Assembly: GCA_002914845.1 (NCBI GenBank)
Contig: JXTC01000095.1
Coordinates: 852,277-916,276 of the forward strand
Direction of reading: 5' to 3'
DNA: 64,000 bases
DNA from: Trema orientale
Lineage: Eukaryota > Streptophyta > Magnoliopsida > Rosales > Cannabaceae
The notes below the pieces were generated by a model, which had not been told where the DNA came from, did no database searches, and worked only from the letters and a program-made list of their open reading frames with translations. Shown here piece by piece: positions 1 through 14,282 of this stretch. Positions within the stretch are counted from its first letter, which is position 1; each line of letters begins with the position of its first letter. A program made the translations under genes and the position numbers.

Positions 1-160
1 TTTAAAATATACTAATTTTCTTTCCTTCCTACATACCAAACAACAATTGAGGAAAGACACTTTCCTTTCCATCCTACACATTTTCTTTCCCTCCTAATTT
101 TTCCTTCCCTCCTAATTTTTCCTTCCCTCCTACTTTCTTTCCTCTCTACCAAACATAGCC
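1..160. mobile_element. Tourist-like MITE, right-hand fragment
   Basis: The window opens inside a pyrimidine-rich repeat ending in CTACCAAACATAGCC followed by TAA. The same terminus and interior recur at 44866-45311 (complete), 46058-46364 and 61991-63263. A GGCTATGTTTGGTAG-type terminal inverted repeat with a TAA target site fits PIF/Harbinger (Tourist-like) MITEs. The left end lies outside the window. Confidence 0.75.
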
Positions 161-379
161 TAAATGTAGACGACAACATTTAATATGTCGCTAGCCGACA
201 AGGAACCGATGCCACAATATATACATTATATACTGGAGTATGCAAATTGCAACACATACATATTACGCGATTTCCATGTTGAATTCTACGAAAACAAAAT
301 TGAATGCTATATCAGACCGACCTTTATATAAATTGCAGGGCAATCTACACCAAAAGTACTTTCTAGGGACTCCCTAATT
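161..379. other. AT-rich intergenic DNA and RAD17 3' region
   Basis: No coding potential was seen. This stretch probably holds the 3' untranslated region and polyadenylation signals of the minus-strand RAD17 gene, whose stop codon is at 380-382. Confidence 0.5.
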
Positions 380-3300
380 TTACCAATCTTCTATTTCATC
401 GTCAGAAACTACACTTTCTTCATCATCCAAGCTCATCATGTCAATCCTCTGGTCTAGACTTTCATGTGTCCCAGACCCAAGCCATTTGAACAAAGGTGTG
501 TACTCTGTGGCTATAACCGAGAAATCTGATGAACTAATTCCATCATAATAAGCATCGTATCTCTGTTTTACCATCTCTTTCTGTAATGGTAAAAGAAAGT
601 AACAACATAAGAAAAGTCATTCGATAAACAACAATGGAAGGAAGGAAGTAACATGGCGAGCAGAGCCAATTATGCAAATGTTCAAACGCCTAACTACCTA
701 TAGTTTTCAAACTGCTGATCTCATTGAATGAAAGCAGAAATGATGCAGAAAAGGCAAATTAAAATATACCTTATTGGACAATGATAATTGCTCCACCTGC
801 CATAGCCTTGGCCTCCGAATAGCATGCCACCTACAGACTCCCCAAAGTTGGTGATCAAACTCAATTTTTTAAAGTGTTGTCTGTAAGGCAGGATCTGAAT
901 CAAGCAAGCATAAAAACAGTACCTCGGGGGCACTGGATGATGATTTCCAAATAGGACCCCACGAACAGCAACTGAAGCAGCAGCTGATTGCAGAATATTC
1001 TCCACCTCATTATGTCTAACAAGCATTCCGCGGAAAGTACCAAGAAGCAAGTCAACATCACCTAAATATGAAGCCAAGGTCCATGCATCATCGATTGCCT
1101 CCTCGCTCAAGAAATCTAGAACTGCATAAAAAAAAAAGAAAAAAAAATTGCAGGCAAGGATTGGAACTACCGAACTAACACTATTTGGTATGACAAAGTC
1201 TAAAATTCCAGAAGAGCCACCATTTTGTTCCATCATGTGTGTGGTCATGTCACGTGTGTAAAAAATATCCATGTGCTCATATGCGTGTAAGAGGAACAGC
1301 TAAGTAACTAGAAGAAACAACTTGTACATGTAGACTCACCATTTTCATTAAGAAAGTCAGCAATAGGCCTAGCTTGTCCGTGAGCTTGATAGAGGACCTC
1401 TTCCGGAGCATCCATTTTGAGTGGTAATCTAGCCAATCGCTCTTGTACCGAAAATTCATCTCCAACTACAACACAAGAAGATTATTTAGATTTACACATC
1501 TTATGTTGCTCTTATAACAGCATTGTTAGTCCACATGACATGAATTGCATGTTACTTTACCATAACATACCCAATTTTGCGACATTTTCAGTTTCTCTTT
1601 TGTTATGCAGAAACTTTCCCAACGCATGAAATAGACTAAGCGTCTCATCTCTGCCAAATTCTAGAGGAAATCCAGCATCAAAAATATTGCTCTCATCAAG
1701 TTTCTCTTTTGAACGTGTAGGAGGGTTACGTGAAGATAATGGATGCATTTGACTTGGTTTCACACAGAAGAACTGTAAAGATGTAATTGCATGTCTGATG
1801 TCACCTCCACTTGCTTTTGCTATGAGATCAATCTGGTCAGCAGACACATTACACTGCTCTAGTCTGCAAATTCTAGAAAGTATCTTCTTCGTAGAATTAT
1901 GCGTAACAGGATTGAAAGCAACCTTCAGGTTTCAAAGTAGTTCACGTAAGCACTCAGTAATTATTATATTTCTTTCCTAAATAAAAACCAAAACGATATT
2001 GTTCAAGGAAGTAACCTTACAAGCCCCAGCATTTTCAAGAGATGATTGAAGTTCTTCCAAGTATTGTGTCATGTGGTCTCCTGAATCAGCTTCGCCATAA
2101 TTGGTGACTAATATGGCAGTAGGTATCCGAATTGAACGCACAAGAAGATAGAGACAGTTTCTTAGTCTTCCAAAAGCAACTTTACCATTTGTGACAGGGA
2201 GATCGTCGATTAATAGTATGACTGATTCTTTTGACTCCTTGTTGTCAGTTGATGGTATCAAGCCATACTTCCTTACTCTCTCCACAAAATTTTCAAACTC
2301 ATCCAGCTTTGACAAGTAACGCAAACCTGGCAATAGACCAGATTCCAAATTATCCAGAAATTTAACTATCATCATGGATTATTTAATTTTATTTGTTTAT
2401 TATATCATTATTAGAAGTTTACTAGCAAAGAGTGGTCACTCATTAAATTTTCTTGAAGTACCTGCACTGGAGTTGTATTGATGTTCTTGCCAAATTATTG
2501 GTGTAGGGGTGTTCCATTCATACAATCTGGCTCCAAAGTGAGATGCTATCACATGAACAGTCGCCTATAATATGAGAAGAAACGGGAATGAGTATCAAAA
2601 TAGCAGGTATAAGTATGGTTTTAGTGCAGTAACCTAACAGGGCCCTGAGTCTTTGCCTAAATATTAACACAAAAACCCTTCAAATTTCATAAATTTAATT
2701 AAGCAGACAAGGTCTTACCAAAAAGAAAAGTTCTTCAAGAAGCAAAATTCAAAATGAAACATGACCACTTACTGATTTTCCGATTCCAGCTTGCCCAGTA
2801 ATGACAATAACGTTACTACTAATTTCATCCTGTAATAAATGAAGAAGAAGAAGAAGAAGAAATGGAAATGACATAAGAAAATTTCACACAAAAGCAAACT
2901 AAGTTTATACTAGCTAGTCTTCCACAAAAAGACAAGAATGACAAACTGATTCAGACAGTTCCAGCTTTCATGAGAAGAACGAAAATAATGCTACAAATAA
3001 AAGCTTTATTACTTTGTTATTACCTTTGAAGATCCCAATCTTTCTTCAAACCATATTTTAACTTCTTCAACCTACAGTAACAACAACAAAAAAATCAGCT
3101 GATCAATAAGCAGGTACTCCTATTTCAAATTATAAGCCAGTTACACTCACCTTCTTTTTATGAACAGCTAGCTCTTCGAGGGAACAAGGTTTGTATTTAT
3201 CAACCCACAACTCGTTCTGGTTGCTTCTTCTCCCAGAACCTGACTCAAGTTTCCACTTTCGTTCAGAAATCATAGAGACCAGATAAAAAATGAAATAAAA

Positions 3301-4107
3301 ACAAGAGAGAAACATGAACGAGACTCATTCTCAAATGAAATTATAATCAAATAATGAACCAAAACAAATTAGGGGCAAAGGCCGAAATCCAGCAAACTAT
3401 TATAAGTAAGAATTCAACCCCAGAAGTTACAACAATAGCATACCATCAGCTACCTTAAACCCAGTAAACTCCTCATCGAAATCTTCACAAAACACTCTGA
3501 TCTGCATTCCATAAGTCAAATTAACATCAGATTATAAAACCCAGTTCCTCTCACTATATATAACCGGAAAGCACATTAATATCCCATGAAGACAGAATAA
3601 AGGCAAGCTCACAGGTAAAACAAACTAAACTTGAATAATCTAAAAGAAGTACCGTTGAACAGGAAAAGATACAAGTACCAAATAAATTCAGGACTTCATT
3701 CACTTTAAGGACTCAAAATCTATATTAACATAACAAACATCAGCCATTCTGCTTAAACATTAATCTTCAATAACCCAAATGAACTCGTCTGCATCGAATT
3801 CCAATTCTCTATCCCATTTCTGTCCCAGTACATATATACCAATACCTCAAGCAAAAAATAATTAAAATTAAATAAATAAAATAAAAGCTCCACTTGAGCT
3901 TACCTCATCCCAATTAGTAGAATCTCTAGACAAGCCAGTCCTAGAACCCCCCGAAAGACGAGGCTTCTTCGACCCTCTAGGATTCGCACGAGGAACCGTG
4001 GAGCTCAACTTCGACCTGGTACGCGGCTGATTCGAGCTCAATGGGCGATCACCTTCGTCCGACGACGACGACGACAAAACCACAACCGTGTTCCTCTTCT
4101 TCCCCAT
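380..4107 (-). CDS. RAD17: RAD17 checkpoint clamp loader subunit
   Basis: This encodes the large subunit of the RAD17-RFC2-5 clamp loader, which loads the 9-1-1 clamp onto damaged DNA in the nucleus and triggers ATR signalling. Twelve exons read, in transcript order: 4107-3904, 3501-3444, 3239-3151, 3071-3024, 2829-2773, 2564-2462, 2365-2016, 1922-1571, 1465-1340, 1121-923, 812-770 and 580-380. Together they give about 609 residues, the usual plant RAD17 length. The N-terminus ([18 protein letters not shown]) is basic and serine-rich. ELWVDKYKP is the RFC-box-like entry to the AAA+ domain, exon 5 carries Walker A (GQAGIGKS), exon 7 carries Walker B (SVILLIDD), and the C-terminus is acidic ([15 protein letters not shown]). 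All junctions keep frame. The exon 2/3 junction is the least certain: a donor at 3453 with an acceptor at 3244 or 3256 also keeps frame. A GA microsatellite lies upstream. Confidence 0.95.
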
Positions 4108-4962
4108 CGCTTATCGCAACCCGAAGAACCCTAACTAATTTCCCAAGTCATCGTACGGACGGACTCCGAGGCATGGTTATGGATTTTGCAGAACCCTAAC
4201 GGTGGAGAGTTGAGAACCTTGACAATGGAACAAAGCAAGACGCTTCTGAAAATCTCTGGAAACCCTAACTATGGCGTTTGAACTCTGAAGAAGTGTAGTG
4301 TATAACAAGCTTTTGCTTGGGGTTAGAAATTGAAAAGCGAAAATGGTGGATTTGGAATGTTGTTATATACAGAGAGAGAGAGAGAGAGAGGGCTCTGGTT
4401 TTGGCGGGGTTTCATATTGTGGAGTAGTACGAGAGAAGCCATTCGGAGTAATTTTTGGGTGTGGGGCCACCCAATGTAAGTTTTGTGTGTGTCTGCGATT
4501 AGAAGGGTTGACTTGATCCCAGTCCAACGTCAACATATTTCAAGAGGTTGGGCCTTGGAGTTGGAGACATAGAACCGTGTCGTTTTTAAAGTTTTCTGTC
4601 GTTTCTGAGAGGGTGACATTTCATCCATTGACCGTTTATTTTAATGAATAAAGATTGGGATGCCAAAGACTTACGCCAGTGATGTGGCATCATTTTTAAT
4701 TACATAATTTTAAGTGGTGTGATCACACTTTAAAATAAGGAGTAGTTGAAATGCATGCCAATCTTTTGTGTTGGCCTATAGACTTCGAAATATACCATTT
4801 TGTTCCCTTCAATTTTGGATTCTTTCCGCTTTTGCCTAATTTGTCACCTCCCACGATTAAAAATTTGAAGGAAGCAGACCAACTGGAAAATAAGATCACC
4901 CCACTACATATTCAAAATCATATATATATATATCACAATATGTGACAAAGTTCCATCTAATT
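4108..4962. other. RAD17 upstream region with a GA microsatellite
   Basis: This holds the promoter and 5' leader side of RAD17 (minus strand). A perfect (AG)n tract lies at 4371-4391, about 260 bp upstream of the start codon; such tracts are common in plant core promoters and leaders. No other gene was seen. The sequence at 4947-4962 is the left target-site duplication of the SINE that follows. Confidence 0.5.
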
Positions 4963-5144
4963 ACTCTCAAGGGGGTGGTCGAAGTGGCAAGGCGCTTTAC
5001 CTTAAGGCTTTCTCTCACTTAGAGAGGGTAAGGTCAAGGGTTCGAGTCCCCACGTCACCCTTAAGAGCCCAACCAAATAGGGGTGGCTCTGGGAAGTAAC
5101 CCACTACCGGGATCTCATCCGCCCTTTTTATTACCAAAAAATAA
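4963..5144 (+). mobile_element. tRNA-derived SINE with 16-bp target-site duplication
   Basis: The head contains an A-box-like TGGTCGAAGTGG and a perfect B-box GGTTCGAGTCC, the internal RNA polymerase III promoter of tRNA-derived SINEs. The tRNA-unrelated body ends in an A-rich tail. The element is flanked by identical 16-bp direct repeats, AAAGTTCCATCTAATT, at 4947-4962 and 5145-5160. This is the hallmark of LINE-driven target-primed insertion. Perfect duplications suggest a fairly young insertion. It is not a functional tRNA gene, because no cloverleaf 3' half follows the B-box. Confidence 0.9.
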
Positions 5145-5340
5145 AAAGTTCCATCTAATTTCTAGAGGTTGGATATAAAATTGGATAAAAATAGATCAAT
5201 TTAGAATTCAAAGGTAACCTAACGAAACATTTTGATTCGGGGTGTAAAATTAGTCTTGTAAATACCCTTGGTGCCAGTCTGATAGAAACAACACAAAATA
5301 GTTCATGTAAACCTTGTTTTCTCCTTTCTTCCCGAACTTG

Positions 5341-5506
5341 TGCATTTTATGTAAAACGACACATCATCTTACTACAAAATTTGTTGTCGTTTATAAATGA
5401 AACTGTCAGTTTTTTCCTGCTGTGGCTCTTCAAGAAAACGACAAATCATTTAGTTAAATTTGCTGTCGTTTGATAATGTATTTCAGCGACAGGTTCTGTA
5501 ATAGTG
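5341..5506 (-). mobile_element. Possible CACTA-element terminus with AACGACA subterminal repeats
   Basis: On the minus strand the right edge begins CACTATTACAGAA, a CACTA-like terminus. Behind it are several copies of AACGACA/TGTCGTT in both orientations (around 5355, 5387, 5437 and 5465), resembling CACTA subterminal repeats. No matching second terminus or 3-bp target duplication was found, so this may be a solo or degraded end. Confidence 0.4.
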
Positions 5507-5812
5507 CAAACAATGTGGCCATTCCAAAGCATGCCATCTTTATCCTACTTTCGCAGCTCAACTATTTAGGACTCAAATTTTCGAATAAATTTCACTTTAT
5601 GTCAAAATCAGTGAATTCGTATCACATTATAAATATATAATTTAAATAAAACTGGTTGAACTTAAATAAGGAAAATTAGAGTGTGTGTTTTTTCTCTTTG
5701 TTGCCGAATATACATATTTTTAAATTTGATATATTTATTCATATGCTAATTTTAGTTTATGTATTAAATGTATTATTTTTCATATTAGATATACTTGATA
5801 TATATATACTTA

Positions 5813-6484
5813 CTAGTTTTAGGTATGTGCCTTAGGCACATACACCCGTTAATCAAATTAATATTAAAACAATTAATTAATTAATATGTAGATCAATTTT
5901 TACTTTTTATATGTCAGTTTTTTATTTGACTATATGAGTATTTTGTTATTTAGATGAATTTTTTTATTTCTTTATTCATTAGTTTTTTATTTCAGTATAT
6001 GAATTTTTAATTATTTAGATGATTTTTTTTATTTGAGATAACAATATTTTATTGCTTAGATCAATTTTCAATTTTATAAAAAAATTCCTACCTTTTTCAT
6101 TGTATAAAACAAAACCGGTTATTTAATGGGCCCATTTTGTAAACAGGCCTCAATAATTCAGCTAACAAGCCCAAGTGCTTAACAATACCATTAATACGGT
6201 TTGCTTCCCTCCCCTCTATCACCTATAACTGGCCACACATATGACTTCTTTTACCGTGGGCCCGCCTATACTTTGCCACTAATGGAATGCACCACCTACT
6301 CACCTAAGTCTCAAAAAGTAGGCACATATTATTCCCTATTATAGATTTTTCCGTAATATCAGGACAAACTATAAAGTAGACAAAATAAATCTGAAAAAAA
6401 AAGAAAAAGAAGTTGGTGAAGCAGGATGGGCAGAGGAACGATGCAGTTCCCAAAGCCCATCCGTACTTCTATTAATAGTATAGA
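5813..6484 (-). mobile_element. Non-autonomous Helitron
   Basis: Read on the minus strand, the element starts with TC (TCTATACTATTAATAG, right edge at 6484). It ends with CTAG at 5813, 10 nt after a perfect 9-bp-stem hairpin (GTATGTGCC-TAA-GGCACATAC, at 5823-5843). It sits between a host A and a host T, with no target duplication. These are the defining Helitron features. At 672 bp it carries no Rep/helicase ORF, so it depends on an autonomous partner. Confidence 0.85.
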
Positions 6485-6556
6485 TATATTAGTCATTATT
6501 TTACTATTAGATATACTTGATATATATATACTTATATATTAGTCATTATTTTACTG
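6484..6556. repeat. 50-bp local tandem duplication beside the Helitron
   Basis: The block starting ATATATTAGTCATTATTTTA at 6484 recurs at 6534, an offset of 50 bp. The intervening sequence ATTAGATATACTTGATATAT also appears on the other side of the Helitron at about 5784. The simplest reading is that the Helitron inserted into the first unit of a pre-existing 50-bp tandem duplication. Confidence 0.7.
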
Positions 6557-6632
6557 TAACATAACGTTTGAACAATGGTAACTCTTGAAGTAATAATGAG
6601 ATAGTTTTAGATTTTAATTAATGATATTTATA

Positions 6633-6805
6633 TGAGGATGGCTACAGTAGGAGCGTTCCTACATAGGGTCATGTCTTAATTATCGTTGGATGGGAATCTG
6701 TGGGGAATAACGGGAATCTGTGGAGAATCTATTTATATACAGATTCGCATCCAACGGTGAATAGACAGGGCCCTACGTAGGGGCGCTCCTACTGTAGACG
6801 CGCCC
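6633..6805. mobile_element. hAT-like MITE, copy 1
   Basis: This 173-bp element is flanked by the 8-bp direct repeat TATTTATA (6625-6632 and 6806-6813), the target-duplication size of hAT transposons. Its termini are imperfect inverted repeats: CTACAGTAGGAGCGTTCCTA on the left against GTCTACAGTAGGAGCGCC read inward from the right. It has no ORF. Confidence 0.8.
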
Positions 6806-6887
6806 TATTTATATTAGTTAGAATGATTCAAGTTATCCCCTAATAATTTTAGACAAAACAAAACAATTTATTATTATTATTAGTTAT

Positions 6888-7060
6888 GGAGATGGCTGCG
6901 GTAGAGGCGTCCCTACGTAGGGTCATGCCTTAATTATCGTTGGATGGGAATCTGTGGAGAATAACGGGAATCTGTGGAGAATCTATTTATATACAGATTA
7001 TCATCCAACGGTGAATAGACAGGATCCTACGTAGGGGCGCCCCTACTGTAGACGCGCCCG
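6888..7060. mobile_element. hAT-like MITE, copy 2
   Basis: This second 173-bp copy has the same length as copy 1 and a near-identical interior. It is flanked by a different perfect 8-bp repeat, TTAGTTAT (6880-6887 and 7061-7068). The spacer separating copies 1 and 2 is itself repeated between copies 2 and 3, so local duplication has contributed to the cluster. Confidence 0.8.
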
Positions 7061-7132
7061 TTAGTTATTTAGAATGATTCAAGTTAATAGTTTTAGACAA
7101 AACAAAAATAATTTATTATTATTATTAGTTAT

Positions 7133-7280
7133 TGGGCGCGTCTACAGTAGGGGCGCCCCTACGTAGGACCCTGTCTATTCACCGTTGAATGGGAATCTGT
7201 ATATAAATAGATTCTCCACAGATTCCCATTATTCCCCACAGATTCTCATTATTCCCCACAGATTCCCATCCAACGATAAT
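7133..7280. mobile_element. hAT-like MITE, copy 3, inverted and truncated
   Basis: The same family lies in the opposite orientation, starting GGGCGCGTCTACAGTAGG after a flanking TTAGTTAT. It contains an extra copy of the short ATTCCCCACAGATTC-type unit and stops short of the far terminus. Its end is about 210 bp from the DHQ synthase start codon, so it probably lies in that gene's promoter or leader. Confidence 0.75.
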
Positions 7281-7490
7281 CCCCTTATTATTATTTTTAA
7301 TTTTTTGGTTAAACAGACTAAGACGTGGTCCAACCGGTCCGTCTCCGCCCGCCCCAACTCACCTACCTACCAACACCAACCCCCACCTCTGTATTTTCAG
7401 CTAAAGCCACCCCAAAATGCTAAACCCACCCACCAAGACCAACCAAGCCAATTCACGCACTCTCAGGCGCTCAACTTAGCCCCCCCATCC

Positions 7491-10336
7491 ATGGCTTCCA
7501 CCGCCGCCAACCACCTCTGCGCATCTCTCCCCTCCAAAACCAAAACCTCCGCCGACTTCTTTCTCCGGGTCCAGACCCCCAACGCCGTCTCTCTCCGCTC
7601 CTCCTTCGCCTCCCCGAGTTCGCTTGAGTTGACTCGAGGTGGGAACTCGACCCGGGTCAGGTCCAGGTCAAGGTCCAGCATATATGCGAGCTCGGCGCAG
7701 GTGATGGATCAGTCGGCGAGTAAAACGGGGTCGAAAGCCGCCCCCACCATTGTCGAGGTTGATTTGGGTAATCGGAGCTACCCGATTTATATCGGGTCCG
7801 GCCTTCTTGACCAACCGGAGCTTCTTCAGAGGTTTGTTGTTATCGATTCTTGCTCTTCAAATTTTCAGTCTTTTTGGGTTTTTGATTCATCATTGAAATT
7901 GACCCAATTCATTGTAGATAATGTTATGTTGGTGTTAAAGACTTTCATTTCGTTTAGTTTAGCTTCGAATTTGCTTGAGGAAGATTGTATTGAAGAACCA
8001 TACATCCATAAAGCAAAAAGCTTTGATGCAAGTATGCAACTACTTTGTTGTGAGCTAGGAATGTTTTTTTCTCTAATCCAGGAAAAAATTAAAAAAACAA
8101 CAAAAAATGGAGTAATTTTCTGGTAAAGAGAGACTGGGATGACATGAAACTCGATATGAGACATTTTTTATTTGCCTTTCTCTTGGAAGTATTTGCTACC
8201 ATTGAATGGGAAATCTTAGAGGCTTTAACTTTCTGTTTAAGCTTGTATTTCTTGCTTTCTAAATTCATGTTTCTTATAGTTTTTTCATTCTTCGTTCATA
8301 GGCATGTTCATGGGAAGAGGGTTCTTGTTGTCACTAACACTACCATTGCACCATTGTACTTGGATAAAGTTGTTGTGGCCTTAACAAGAGGAAACCCGAA
8401 TGTCTCGGTTGAGAGTGTGATTTTACCAGATGGTGAACAGTATAAGAACATGGTTGGTGTGATATATATGTGTTTTAATATTTGTCTTTCTTACAGTACT
8501 GCGCCATTTGTATCATGAGTAACAGTGTACTTGGACTTATAGGAAACTCTTATGAAAGTCTTTGACAAGGCTATTGAGTCGCGATTGGACCGAAAATGTA
8601 CATTTGTTGCTCTTGGGGGTGGTGTGATTGGTGATATGTGTGGATTTGCTGCCGCTGCTTTCCTTCGTGGTGTTAACTTCATTCAGATTCCAACAACTGT
8701 CATGGCACAGGTTTTGTCACTGCTCAAAATCTGTTCTTGATTTTGCATTTTTTATATCATGCACCTATATTAAGAATTTTTTTGTGCCTCAACAACTCTT
8801 TTCTTGTTTCTTATTAGGTTGATTCTTCGGTTGGGGGAAAAACTGGGATAAACCACCCGCTTGGGAAGAACTTGATTGGTGCATTTTACCAACCTCAATG
8901 TGTGCTTGTAGACACAGACACATTGAACACATTGCCCGACAGGGAACTGGCATCAGGTCTTGCAGAGGTCATTAAGTATGGGCTGATTAGAGATGCAGAG
9001 TTTTTTGAGTGGCAGGAGAAGAACATAAACGCATTGCTGACTAGGTATATAACAACTGTTGAAGGAAATAAACTAGTTTTTTTGGAAGTTCTATATTGGT
9101 TTGTTCAAAATTTTTCATCATTGCTGGAAAGTTTGAAAGTGAACTCTTTTTTTGGGCCATGAACCAGGAAGATAACTTGTCAAGATTCTTTCTCTGTACT
9201 TAAGCTCACTACTACTATGTAATCTAGACGAATCTCATTCATGAGTTATATTTTGCTGGTTCATTGCAGGGATCCAAGTGCAATGGCTTATGCTATTAAG
9301 CGCTCATGTGAAAACAAGGCTGAGGTTGTGTCCTTAGATGAGAAGGAAAGTGGATTGAGGGCAACATTGAATCTGGGTCATACATTTGGCCATGTGAGTA
9401 CCCCATTGGTTTTTCTTTTTTCCAACTCGCACAACTTCTTTTTCATCTGAGTTCTGGATGCCTGCACATATGTTACAAAATCACCCCTCCTTATGAGTTT
9501 CCTGGCATATGTGAGTGAATCACAAAACTGAGGGAGTTAATACAAACAAGTCGAGGTTTGAAACGAAAGAATACATTTCCGAAAATTGTTAACCAAATTT
9601 ACCAACCCAGTGAACCTTAAGAATTCCATAGAAGTTAAATTGAGGCTTCTCTTTTGTATTATGCTTGCATTTTCATGCATGCTTGGGGGTCCTGAGTTTT
9701 CTCTCGTTTCTTTCTCTTTCAAATACATTCAATTTGTGCAATTTGGGTCATAAGTTCTCTTTTGTCCTTATGATGTAACCTGTCTTTTGTAGGCAATAGA
9801 AACTTCGTTTGGCTATGGACAGTGGCTCCATGGGGAGGCAGTTGCAGCCGGCATGGTAATCATCATGTAATTTACATTGTAATGTTCCTTACTAATCATT
9901 CTCCTTTACTAACTGTAGAACTATGTTGAAACAACTTGGGCCAATCTCCAGGTGATGGCTGTTGACATGTCCTACCGGCTTGGATGGATAGATGATTCAA
10001 TTGTAAAGCGAGTTCATAACATTCTAGAACAAGCTAAGTTACCTACTGCCCCTCCTGAAGTAATGACCGTGGAAATGTTCCAGTCCGTAATGGCGGTAAG
10101 AGAATTGGTCTGCCTTTCACCGTTTTTATAAGACTCCCCCCTTCTTCATCCCTTCGTTATGTTTTTAACCTCCTTGATGGGTCTATATTCATTTGGTATG
10201 ACAGGTTGATAAGAAGGTAGCTGATGGACTGCTAAGACTCATTCTTCTGAAAGGCCCTCTGGGCAATTGTGTTTTCACAGGTGATTATGATAGAAAAGCC
10301 CTGGATGAAACTCTCCTTGCATTTTCCAAGTCCTGA
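7491..10336 (+). CDS. DHQS: 3-dehydroquinate synthase, chloroplast precursor
   Basis: This is the second enzyme of the shikimate pathway. It converts DAHP to 3-dehydroquinate in the plastid, using NAD and a divalent metal. Eight exons (7491-7831, 8302-8452, 8543-8710, 8818-9044, 9270-9393, 9793-9855, 9952-10095, 10205-10336) give 449 residues, the normal plant length. Residues 1 to about 65 are Ser/Ala/Arg-rich and poor in acids, as in a transit peptide. Mature-enzyme motifs follow in order: [44 protein letters not shown] (metal-binding Glu), LNLGHTFGH and [11 protein letters not shown] (metal-binding His residues). The start at 7491 is preferred over the open frame beginning at 7185, because that upstream part reads through a MITE. 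All exon joins keep frame. Confidence 0.97.
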
Positions 10337-10436
10337 TCCGATTATGTGGCAAGTTCTGTATACCTATATTTTGTAGTTTTAATTCTTGCGTACTTTGAGT
10401 GCCTTCTTTCTTGGTTTTTCCTAATTTTATTGTAGG

Positions 10437-10470
10437 GGCTCTTTGCCAAGAGCCTTTTTGGCAAAGAGCC
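10437..10470 (+). other. 13-bp-stem hairpin in the DHQS 3' region
   Basis: GGCTCTTTGCCAA and its exact complement TTGGCAAAGAGCC are separated by 8 nt, about 100 nt past the DHQS stop codon. In RNA this would form a stable stem-loop. It could be a 3' UTR processing or stability element, or only a small foldback relic. Confidence 0.7.
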
Positions 10471-10499
10471 TTTACCAAGTTGTAATTTTAGAAATTGTG

Positions 10500-14282
<3,783 letters not shown>

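Noticed and set aside
721-1272. 183-codon minus-strand ORF
   Set aside because: It is RAD17 exon 10 plus flanking intron read-through, with a poly-F stretch from an intronic T-run.
4975-5060. tRNA gene
   Set aside because: The A and B boxes match a tRNA, but the second half does not fold as a tRNA, and 16-bp target duplications plus an A-rich tail identify a SINE.
7185-8126. 313-codon open frame starting upstream of DHQ synthase
   Set aside because: Its first 100 codons read through the truncated MITE and 5' leader, and its last part runs past the exon 1 donor into an intron. The true start is the in-frame ATG at 7491, which begins a transit peptide.
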